Notes under the pieces: model-generated
Told to the model about the DNA's origin: nothing
The model's input: only the letters and a program-made list of their open reading frames with translations
The model's database searches: none
Assembly (NCBI RefSeq): GCF_020085105.1
Contig: NC_058053.1
Coordinates: 16,525,888 to 16,589,887, forward strand
Source: Siniperca chuatsi
Taxonomy: Eukaryota; Chordata; Actinopteri; Centrarchiformes; Sinipercidae
Length of the DNA: 64,000 nt
Reading direction: 5' to 3'
Program-made: the position numbers and the translations under genes
Shown: positions 13,201-24,300 of the stretch, piece after piece
Numbering within the stretch: the first letter of the stretch is position 1
How the letters are laid out: every line of letters begins with the position of its first letter

Positions 13201-15762
13201 GAAATAGTTTCATGTTGTCAGCGCTCATGTACTGCACATTTAACACTTGCAGTATATATTTAATTTTAAGGTTCCAGAACGTAAAAAAAACAGTTAAAAC
13301 ATTCAAAACAGTCATTACACACCTTTTTCATGTCAGTCTTTGGATTATAATCTTATTGCCTAACATGAAGTCTTTGCCCCTGATAGAAGCAGTTGTGTCT
13401 CCGGTGGCGTTCCCAGAGCTAGTGTCTGACAGACAGCTCCCTCGCGCCCCCCACGACGAGGTGGCAACCTCAGGTGACTTTTCCTCTGAGCTCAGTCCAC
13501 CTTGGAGTCCTCAGCTCAAGAGCACAGCACGAGACCAGTCCAGGTACCATCTGGCATGGTTGCGGCAAGGACATAACATTTTTATAAACTTTTAGCGATA
13601 GTGAATACTAATGGCCTCATGTTTGCCCCCTGTTTCTGTCAGTCCACCAAAGCTACAGCCTGAGTTCTCCAGCTTGGAGTCTTCCCCACAGCCTGAGAAA
13701 ATAAGCCTTGAAGATCTCACAGGGATTTTGTCAGGTACTCTAAACCAGTATTTGTTGGTGTTTTTTCTTCATTTTCAAATTACACTAAAATATAACTCAG
13801 TTGTGTTCATTTTAATCATAAAGTTTTGAACCCTTTAATTCACCGCATTGTATTTAATGCATATACAAATATGCAAATACAACATGGGAGTGTGATTTGC
13901 ACTGTATACTGGAAAAGCTGTTTGGTCGGGTCATTATGCTTGACATAAGAATTGTGATCAATGAGGGAACTTTTAATCTGTTGGCACAGTTCAGTTGCAT
14001 GTCATTTTACTGTCTGGAATCAATGGAACAGAGATAATGAGCCCTCTAGGTATCCATTTCAAAAGCACAATTTCCTTAATAATCAGCACCTGCAGGTTTT
14101 CCTAGTGTGCCTAAAGCTTTCATAGCATTTTCTCACAATGTTCTTAGTGATGCATTAATGTATGTAAAAGTGTTTTTTTCAGTTTTCTTTATTATTACTT
14201 TAAACAAAATCCCAGTAACATAATGGGTATATCCGGTATGGAGGTTTTGGAGTTTGGAAGGTCTGTTTTTTAATGAGTGTGTGACTGGCCTCCAAAAGTG
14301 TCCTTTCAGTGGCCCTGCACAATGGTGAAGATGAAGGGCAGCTGATTATGTATTCTGTGCCGGTCCTCTGGCCCTGTTGCATTATGGTGGAGCATAAAAG
14401 ATCTCTTTGTGCATGTCTCCCTTCAGAGCCCGGCCACATTCCAGAGCTTCTCCTGGACACTGCCGTCCCTCTCTCTGAGAAGGCCCCTGATGGCCCCACT
14501 GTCCCCCGCCCACAGGACCTCCCAGAAGACCCAATAGACTTGCAAGCCCAGGCGGGTGAGTCCCCAAGTTATTGACGCATCAATCTTGACTGACCCCAAA
14601 TGACAAGAATGGCCACCTTCTACTGTATACCATCAGTCTGACTGTGTGAATCGCTCATATTTTTGCTCATATTGTAGCCATTCTGGATCACATTACTTCT
14701 TCTTAAACCAAAATAAAGAGATAAATTGACAATTGATTTGATCCATATGTTTTATAGAAGTCCCACAAACCTCAGGTGAATCTGCTAGGGAAGAAGATGA
14801 TGAGGATGAGGAGCAGAGGTGGGAAAGGGAGCGAAAGGTACGACAAGAACGAAGGCAAGTGGAGCAAGAGGAAGCCAGAGAGAGGGAGCTACAAGAACTT
14901 GCAAGACTGGAGAAAGAGATGGTAATGGTTACCTTGCATCAAGTTCTTCTAAAACTCCTCTTTCTGATCTTTACATATTTATGACTACCAAGAACAGGCA
15001 GCCTAATTAAATTAATATTGACAACAGTATCTATGTCTAAGCAGCTTTTGCAACAGGTGGAGCAACCAGGACAGGAAAAAGAAGAAGAAACTGGAATTAA
15101 GAAAGGAGGAGATGAAGAGCAGAAGCAAGAGGCAGATAATGTTGGGGAGGAGTCTAAAGGTGAAAATCCATTGGAGAAATACATGAAGATGGTCCTGGAA
15201 GCAAGAGAGAAGCAGCATGCACAGGTGAGTTGCACGCACATTTGTCTGAGACTCCTGTAGAACTTTGCTTTTGAGACTTGACTTTTAGCAGCTGCCCTGT
15301 GTGTTAAACTGAGTGGGTTTTATCCCAGAGCCCTGGAAGAGAAGAAGCAGGACATACAAGCGAGGCCAAGAGTTTGTCTGAGGAGAAAGATTACAGGTAA
15401 CTAAAAACAGTTGACTAGGCCAGACACAAAATAGATGAATAGGTTTATGTCTTTACTTATGAATAAAGTAACATAGGTTTTCTAATTCAAATGCTATGCT
15501 GTTACTGTAGGAAAGTTTAATAAATGTGTAAGCCTACGTAATCCTCTTCCAAAAACATTTAATTTCTTTCATGGTTTCTCATCTCCTGGTCTTTTTAATG
15601 TTATTTGTTCTGGAATTATGTTGTCTTAAGGATGAGTTAATTGAGAAATACTGTAATATTTTGGGTTTTTCTGTCCCTTGAGGCTTTCACCAATTAACTT
15701 GATTTTGTTTTCCCAGCATTGCAGCATATTCACACAAGGATGAAGATGATGATTTCTGGTGA
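7210..15762 (+). CDS. ofd1: OFD1 centriole and centriolar satellite protein, complete, 22 coding exons
   Basis: Coding exons are 7210-7305, 7411-7614, 7726-7794, 7902-7929, 8008-8115, 8207-8343, 8529-8702, 8891-8997, 9111-9230, 10009-10082, 10170-10261, 10440-10629, 11471-11601, 11811-11922, 12390-13112, 13387-13543, 13643-13734, 14427-14555, 14758-14921, 15045-15224, 15329-15396 and 15717-15762. All phases join and the total is 1066 residues; human OFD1 is about 1012. A LisH motif lies at about 70-100 (NSIVADHLRISGYEYSLSVF), followed by coiled-coil segments at about 175-550. A Ser/Pro/His-rich low-complexity region encoded by the 723-bp exon lies at about 620-760, then a Glu/Arg-rich helix at about 920-970, ENPLEKYMKM, and an acidic end DEDDDFW. 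The protein caps distal centrioles and is needed for ciliogenesis. A non-coding exon ends at 7085; the ATG exon starts at 7178. Confidence 0.96.
9370..9960. other. ofd1: ofd1 intron without recognised content
   Basis: This lies within the ofd1 intron 9231-10008. It is AT-rich, with no coding or repeat signal that I can name. Confidence 0.5.
10630..11470. other. ofd1: ofd1 intron with an open frame taken as chance
   Basis: This 841-bp intron holds open frames on both strands at 10807-11340, but they lack splice signals in phase and known similarity. It is more GC-rich than neighbouring introns, so an old repeat is possible. Confidence 0.4.
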
Positions 15763-15909
15763 GCTGGTTGTCTCAGAGTGCTATCATAAACTGCTGAATT
15801 ACACAAGCCTCTGTAGTATTGTACTGTTTTAACAAGTGTGAAGCATTTGTTTATATTTTAAGATTTTACTTTTCAGTATGAATATTTGACACCATCAACT
15901 ACATGTATG

Positions 15910-15915
15910 AATAAA
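15910..15915 (+). terminator. ofd1: Polyadenylation signal of ofd1
   Basis: A canonical AATAAA lies 148 bp after the ofd1 stop codon. Confidence 0.65.
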
Positions 15916-16017
15916 TCATATTGGATTTTAAATGTTTTTCTTTTGGATTGATTGTACACCACCAAACAATATACTGCTATCATGTAAAAGAAAAAAAGCA
16001 CACAGAGAGAAGATTGT

Positions 16018-16028
16018 TTTATTTTATT
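16018..16028 (-). terminator. gpm6b: Distal polyadenylation signals of gpm6b
   Basis: Two overlapping TTTATT motifs on the + strand read as AATAAA on the - strand. They lie about 2.1 kb after the stop of the downstream alternative last exon of gpm6b, and only about 100 bp from the facing ofd1 signal. Confidence 0.5.
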
Positions 16029-18170
16029 TTTTCATAAAAACAGTCAACAGGCCAGTTGAGTAATGTCATAAAGGGGTTTTCAGTCAGACAGGATGCAGGA
16101 TTGTTGTCCTCCTGGTGATTCATAGGTAGCCTTTATTCTTAAGTTTTTGGTTCATTCAATAGGAAACACAGCATGCAAAAATGAGATGATCATCTTTCTC
16201 CTTGGCCACTGTACACCTGTGGCTATTAGTCCTGCAGAGAACTATGCAGGTTTTGTACTACATTATCTCACAGTGTAAAACACTGGGCAGAGAGTTACAA
16301 TGGTATTCATACTTTGGCTAAATTTACCATTTAGATTGCCATACAATTTTAGAAATGACAAATTGTTATTTGAAAGTTGAAATAAAAGTTACGCATCAGT
16401 AATTCACGAGGAAGCCCTTGACATTCATAGAAAATATAGGTATACTATCAGGCAACAAAATAATATAGATAAGACTCATATACTTCTGACTTGAATAAAA
16501 GAACCTAAAAAACATCTATAACTAATAAGCTACATAAAATGGATTAATTTGTATTCAGTTAGAGGGGAAAAAAAGGAAACAGGCAAACACTGCCTACTAC
16601 TGATGTCAGTATACACGACTGTACATCACGTGTCACTGCAGAAACAGTTGTCTTCATGCAACAAAGAAACATCAAGTTATCCTTGTAACTCAACTAATAG
16701 AAATAAAAGATTACATGAGTAATTATGTCAGCATTATGACAATTGCACATCAAAAACAGATGCAATTATAGAAAATTAAGAAAAAAATTAAGTGGTTTTA
16801 TCTTCAAAAATAAAACACTAAATATCCTGACTTGTAACAAGTTTACATTTTAACTTTAGATCTGTAGGATTTTCCAAAGTACCATTGCACATGGGACATA
16901 GTTACACTTGTTTTTATAAGATTTTTCAAAATCAACAAAAAAAAATTATCAGATATTACAATATGATCAAATATTACAATAGATAATGGGCTAAAAAGCA
17001 TTTGAGGGATCAGAGAGCTCTTTGTGTAGGCAAGCCTTGATCTTTTTTTCATTTGCATAAATGAATACACATGGACCAAACTTTTAACATACTGAATACA
17101 TTGAACATCCTTCTGTCTCCTTATTGGCAGCAGTCCACATTTAGCAAGCAAGTTATTGTTATGGCATTATGCATAAAAAATAAATCCTATCATACTGTGA
17201 TGTAGAGGAGCTCCTGATGTGTGTGCTTAGTTTACTTTGCAGCTAACCTGATACATACTGTCTGAGGCATCTTTTTACAATTAAAATGGGATTTCCAAAC
17301 CATCGTTTTACAAGGGAGAAGTGTTTGTTCCAGTTAAATTGTTCCATAGGCTCTAGTGCATACCTGAGGTAGTGTTAATGTAGGCCATGAATGTTCTGAG
17401 TGACTTTTAAGTAGCTGTATGAAAAATAGAATCTAGAACCAATGATTAACACTTAGATTATCACTAGGATTCAGCTGCAGTTAAATACTTAAACTTTAAC
17501 CCCCAGTTTTACAACAGAACTGGGTCCACATTATATATTTTACCGCCTTCCTTACTGTGAAGTCAAAGCAAAACATCTTGTGACACCCCACAGTCTTGTC
17601 AGTGCATTATAAATCGATGGTTCTTCTATCTAAGTGACACACTAACTCAGATTGGATGTAAGGCCTTTCATGTTGTGTATAATTCATCTGCATTTTTGAT
17701 TGAAAGAGAGCAAACAAATAAAATGTTACATTCCCTTGTGGAAAACTGGCCACCACAGCTCAAAAGAAAGACAGAGCAAGACTGTAAAACAACTGGACAT
17801 CGTTATGCGTTGTATAAGAATAGTGCAATGTCTCAAGCTTCACCAGCAAAAACTGGCTATAAAAAGGGCTGGAGAATCAAAAATCAAACACTACATGAAT
17901 ATCAGAATTCATTCAGAAAAATAGACACAAAAACAGCATAAATGACATTTTAAATAGCAGTTCCAAAACACTTTTTGGTGAGTTAGTGCAGAAAGCAATA
18001 CTGATGTATTAGTTTGTTAGGAGCCTGGTTAGTACTGCACAGTGTCATGGCAGTTGGCAGGTTATTTTAGCTGAGCATTGTCTTGGTCCAAAGGGGCCAC
18101 AGTGATTGGCCACAGTGTCTATGTGTCTTTAAGTGTGTGTGAATTGTGAGAGTGTGAGCGTGTAATATCC
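16029..18170 (-). other. gpm6b: gpm6b long 3'UTR (form with the downstream last exon)
   Basis: About 2.1 kb of AT-rich DNA without coding signal lies between the stop at 18171-18173 and the polyadenylation motifs near 16.02 kb. Long 3'UTRs are usual for the neural M6 genes. Open frames at 16843-17151 and 17675-17941 have no recognisable similarity. Confidence 0.5.
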
Positions 18171-18320
18171 TTATGTGTAGGAATTGAGGCATTCCTTTGA
18201 GCGTGAGGTGATGTCCTGCAGCTCCCGCTCTTCTTTCATTTTGATGTCTTGGTAGGCATGCATTTGACTGGCATCCTTAAGGTAGGCCCAGTTTGCTGAG
18301 AGAATCATGAGGAAGTGGAT
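18171..18320 (-). CDS. gpm6b: gpm6b alternative last exon, long tail (NSYT end)
   Basis: Acceptor CTCTTCCAG precedes 49 codons beginning [20 protein letters not shown] and ending [11 protein letters not shown] before TAA. It completes the fourth membrane segment and adds a charged, helical cytoplasmic tail with EERELQDI. It is used in place of the exon at 20190-20270: both start in phase 0 after the 66-bp exon. Confidence 0.93.
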   Translation of the reverse strand: MHFLMILSANWAYLKDASQMHAYQDIKMKEERELQDITSRSKECLNSYT

Positions 18321-21300
18321 CTGGAAGAGAAGGGTGAGGTTGATGGCCCGTGAGCATGTCAAAGATGCAAAGCAAGCTACAGGAGTCAGAGCTACAGTAT
18401 GTACATTACGGACATACACAAACATAAAGTTAAGCTTTAAAAAAAGACTTAACAAACAAGGGTGGCAAAAGACATTACTGAAAAAGACTTATTGTAACAT
18501 TACTGTTACAATTATTACTAATACTGGAGTTACGTTACTATCCTGCTATGCAATACTACAGAAATTAGACTTTTAAGGCTTCAGGATGAGTAGAGAAAAG
18601 AAAGAGAACCAAAGGTTGTGCATGCAAGTTTTATGCAGCTGTTAAAGCTTGAGGTTAGTGCAAAGCATGAGATTTTGTATTTTGTGAATCTGACCCTGTT
18701 CCATATGAGGTTCAGTATTATATTGCTGTAGGATTTATAAGAAATAGACCAAGTAGGGATACTTTTGTAGACAAAGATTGTTTATTTTATATAGAAAGTA
18801 AAAGCTACAGTCTTCAAAAACTTAGGAGAAAATTAAATATATGAAATATGGAGTATAAGTAACTATAAACAGATCAAAGAATCTGAAAAATGTAAGCATG
18901 CAGGCTCAGTGTTAAGATAAAAACAAATGGCTCTTTAATGGCACTTTGAGAAAGAAAAAAAGGAAAATGTATGAAACAAAACATCAACTTCATGGCTGAG
19001 GCTATACCAGCATCAGCCCTTATAGAAAATATACATTTACTCTACTCTAAAACAGGAGAATTTCTTTTTTTATATATATATAAAATACATGAAATGAAAG
19101 TGAGGCTTATGGCCTCATGCAGAAGGATACCTCTGGTACTGGCCTAACCCATCATAGTGTGCTGTGCTAGGTATGTGCAATTACTTTGAAATCTACAATA
19201 AACACAACTGGTCACTGTAATACTCATCAGCATAATACAGTTGATGAAAGGTTTTTAGTTCAGTTTAGAATCTAACTTGTGACAAAAGAAATAATACTGA
19301 ATATTGTCTGTGTAACACTTCATGGTTTCATGGGTCGGCACCAAAATCTTAAGGCTAAGGAAAGAAACCATAGAAATATAAGGGCAAGGCACTTGGCCAC
19401 TGCTACTTTGCCACTGTAGCTAGTCCTTTTATAAATGTATCACTACAATTCATTCTCACCAAAACTGCTAATCTGGCAATGAAAAACATAAAGCCTGAGA
19501 ACACCTTTAATATCTGTCATCAGATGTTCATGTGGAGAGCTTTATAATGTACATCTACATGTGCTTTGTGCAGTGTATGTCTTCATCAGACCTCAGAGTG
19601 GTCTCATTTCCAATTTAGATCATTTTTAAAATTGTGCGTTACAACCTGCACAAGTATCTTACATTTATGTTTCACAAGTGCCTCAGGAGTTTGTGCACAA
19701 ATTCGCATTTCAGCTCTGACTGCAGTCAACCGATGCTCGTCCTGTTATAAAAGGTGAGGTACTGCATGCTAAATACTGTAGGTTCTTTTAAAATCTGAAA
19801 TACTCATGCAGTTGATGCTTTTGTGCAGGTCAAAATCAGCTTTACACATTATGAATATAAATAACACTGTTGTGGATTTCTAGCTGTGCACATTTCTATA
19901 AAATCTGATGGTGACAAATGTCTATAAGTGAGTGCCAAGGAAAGCAGAACAAACCAGTCAACTAAATACCACCCCAGTCTGAAGACAACTTTCATCAGGT
20001 GTCCTCAGACAAGCAATATCCCTGGATACCAAATGCTAAAGGAAGCATACAATCAGCTATTTACACTAATGGAGAGATGTTGATTTTTCTATTCTCAGGG
20101 TTTTGTTTTTTTTTTAGTTCATTTGTTGTCAGTGGCAACTGTCTCTACTCAGTACAGCCTCAAACGCTGTACTGTGCTCTTAAAACAGTTTAAAACTTAG
20201 TGCAGCAGTCTTCTCGACTCTTAAACTTCAAAACGGCAAAGTTATAAGTGGTAGCCATCATGTAGATCAGCTGGTGGAAGAGAACAGAAAAGGTTGTAAG
20301 AGAACATGCCAGTGACCTCCTCGTCACTAGTACTGTGACAAGTTAGTAAAGTGACCAATCATTTTCCAGCAGTTAAAAAAAAGTAAAGAAAAAATGTTAA
20401 AGACCATCGTTTTACAATATCCTACTTGTGATTTTGTGGTTCAAACTCATGATTATGATTTTTAGAAATGACACCTTTATGACGCACAAACAGCAAACCT
20501 TAACTACACTCTCCTCCATCCATATTTTTTTTAAAAACGGGGCCTTGTGAATCTAAGCAGATGGTAAACAGCAAATGGAATTGGAGCTGCGGAAAAGCCT
20601 GTGTAATCTTCCTTAGTGTAGTTACATAAACCATATGGGAATGAGAAGAGCAGCACTTGACACATGATCTGCTGATACAAACCGTGCAAAGGTGGACTAA
20701 AGGGAGAGGATGGAGAGACTGGAGGGAAGCTTACCAGAGCGATCACGGTGGCTCCCGCCCCAGCGCACGCTACAATGTACAGGTGATAAGACAGGTAGAA
20801 CTGGAAAAAGACAAGCAACAGTGATTAGTCTTCAGTTTAAAAAAAAGTGATTTCCATGCCACGCTCCTCTGCTCTCCTCTGTGTGGCATTTGTATGATTG
20901 TGCGTGGATAAAAGACAACCTCTTACCTCACTGGTGTTGCAGATGTCACCTAGCGTAGATCCACAGGCCTTGCCTGGCATGGCATTCCATGGGATAATTC
21001 CTGTAGCCAAGAAATTCAAAGGCTTTCAGATACACTCCAATTCATTGTACCATGTGAATAATGATCAAACCTGTCAAGTACTATGATTCGAGTCTAATGA
21101 GTTCATGTCCGTTGAGGACAAAGCACAAAATTATTGTTTTTTATTTGCTAAAATGTCTGATAAACTTATATTTAAATGGGCACTCCACTGATTTTACACA
21201 TGAAGATCAGTTAACTCATCATGAGGAGTACTCCGAAGCCTAGCCTGCGAAAAATGTTTTGTGGCTCAGGAGGAGCTTTGTCAAGTCTGAGAGAATAACT

Positions 21301-24300
21301 CCTGATGATAGCAATCAATTTTTAATTGAAAGCCTGCATTACAAACTGGGTGTTTGGAAAATCCTGGGCATATCAGTCGAGGAGGGTCTAATGAAAGATG
21401 CAGTCAAGGTGCATTATGGTAAGTGTAGGATCAAGTGTTTTTAGTGCCTGACCTATAGAGACTCAAAGTCAAGATATCTGCTGCTTTCATTTGGAGCACT
21501 TTTATTTTAATCTGTCCCTTCCAAGTCCCCAACTTTAATCACTTCAATAGTAAGATGCTGGAGTATTTCTTTAAGGAACACACAGCTATGAAAAAATGTT
21601 ATGTTATGTTTTGATCAGTACTGTTTACTGTGATACTAAAGATGGAGGTGAAAAAGAGAAAGAAATCAGATGTAGTTTTACATTTGATTTATCATTTAGA
21701 ACAAGGGTTCCCAAATCTGCCAAGATGATTAAAAGATTTGGAAAGCAATTAACATATTTTTGCCATACAAAATCATGTTGATTTTTACACTTTCCTCTTA
21801 AGTTTGCTTTTTTCTTGTGAATTACTGGACAATTTTACCTTTTTAGGCCTTTAAAAAAATTCAAATAAAAAAAGGGGGGGGGTTACTCTTTGTTTGAACT
21901 GGTCACAATCAGAAGACATGCAACAGGTGATGAGGACTTGCAAGTTAATATTGCTTGGTTTAAAGGGGTTACAAGCCAAAAAGGTTGGAAAGGTTTGGAC
22001 CCCCTAATTAAGAATATTGTATTGGTTCTAAGCCACCTCAGTGTGTGCACTAATAAAAGCTACGGTAATGATGCCAAACAAGACATACTCTTGGACAAAG
22101 TGCTCATCTCTTACCGTACTGACGAACATCCACACAGATGGAGTCAATGTTGGTGAGGTTGGCCACGGGAGACCTCATGGCGGCACAGGTAGACCACATG
22201 TTGTAGAAGAGGAAGACTGGCACGGCGGAGAAGCCAAACACACCGAGCCAGGCCACACCCAGAATGTATGTGAGGAACACAAACTGAGGACACAGAGATG
22301 GCACAACGTTATCAGATAACCATGAAACCAAATCAGCTGTAAAAAAAATGTAAAAACACAACACTCCTCCTCATCCTCTTTTTTTCCTGTCGCACTTCGC
22401 TCCTATAATGACCAACATCATCTTCATCATTGTATGTATTTTATATTTTTAATCACATGGCATGAAACCTTTTTTAGGCATTCTGTGTTTAAAAATCAAG
22501 TCCCATACCATCCCACTGATGCAGCGCCCACAGATGGTGGTCTTGAACTCACTGTGCAGTTCCTTGACTGCACTGGTTGTGTAGAAGCCCTCAGCCAGCA
22601 GAATGATCCCGTACAGGAAGAAAAACGAAGCAATGCCATAGATGACATACTGCATCAGCTGTATTCTGTTAAAGAGAAATGTCACACATGAGCTTAGTTG
22701 TGCCTATAAAGCTGCAATAGGTTAAAAACAGAGTAAGCATGAGCACAAATCAATGACTAACATGTTTTAGCCTCCTTATGCAAAACACCTGGAGAGACCC
22801 ACTAAAAATGCCAGGTAAATGAATAACATGATATACCACTGTCTGGTGTGGAAAATAGATGCTTATGATCTTTTTTTTTTTGCATGGAATCTTTAAAACA
22901 TGAGTAATCATAAACAGATGGTCATGATTAAGATCGTGGTCCAGCTTCCCTAAGACGTGAAGAGAGACGCTAAGCCCAAATGTGGAGATAACGGGTGATG
23001 CATGTCTCTGGAAATAATCCACCAAGAGACAGACTGCCTCTGTAGACATCTTACATAAACAGTGCACTCCAAATCTATGCCAACATAAATCATATGTGCA
23101 GTCCTGTGTCTTGTCATTCCTCTTTTATTGTCTGGACTAATGGATGCACTGTAAAAAAAAAAAAAAAAAAAAGGTCCTTATTAGGACTGTTCTCCAGGAT
23201 AAGGTAAACGTGGGAGACGTTATCAGCTAAAAATAGCCTACATAAAGTCAACCTCATTAAAAGTGTTATCTATCTTACTTTTAGGCCTCTTTTTACTGTG
23301 ATGGTTATGTAAGAACACATTTTCACAGTGACCATATTGTGTAATGAATCCTACTGTGACATTAAAGCCAATATTTTGAACGATCACAGAGTTTGCCAGG
23401 ATGTCATACTTATCTTTTTTTTGTGTGCCAGCATTACAAGCAGCCATGTCGTATATACATAGAGTATGAGGTCACTTACACATCAGTCAGCATGGCGTGA
23501 TCACTGGTGACCTTGGAGAAGTGGCTTTCCAGGATGGTCACAGTGCCAGTGAGAGCCACATGGCCGCATCCGCAGAACAGGGCAACGCCAGAGAAGCAGA
23601 GGATCGTAGCCACCAGCGACGCATACGGCACCCCGCCTAAACATTTGATGCAGCACTCAAAGCAACCTGTAGAAAAAACAGAAAACTTGTGTCAGTGACA
23701 AGTCTCATTTGATATCATGGAAGTGTTTTATACCAAATCTTTTTACTTTAAAAAGCCACATAGTAAATTCTATGTGAACATCAGCCCCCAGTTCCATATA
23801 AGAGATTGTGTTTCACTTGCAGAACAGGAAGTAATGTCAGGGGAATGAAGTATGAGATGAATATTCATATGAATCATCTAATCATCCATCAAGAATCTAT
23901 CCCACCACACAGAGGAGAGGCGTTTAATGTTTCATCTGACAATTCATCACTACACTTAACTGGAACTAATGGCCATCCAGCAGGTCAGAAACATGGGTGT
24001 CTGCCAAGCTGTAATGGAGATCAATGGCAACTCACAATGAGGGAATGAAGTGACCCAGATGGATCTGCCTCATCCAATGTGTTCGTATGCCTTGTGAAAT
24101 GGAGCCAGTCACCACAATGCACTGTCTGTAGACACACACAAACAAACCAGTGTGCTTCCAATCAGATCCACATGTGTCTGACAGGATGTAGTTGAGTCAT
24201 AGGACATCTAGGTCAATGGCTGTTAATGTTTTAAAGCTCACATATTTGCTTGATGTCACTCTGCAACTAAAGTATTTAAAGCTGCTAGCTTGCTATAAAT

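Noticed and set aside
15057-15224. Alternative acceptor CAACAG at 15056 for an ofd1 exon
   Set aside because: It is also in phase and would drop four residues, but the upstream acceptor at 15044 has the stronger context; it may be a minor variant.
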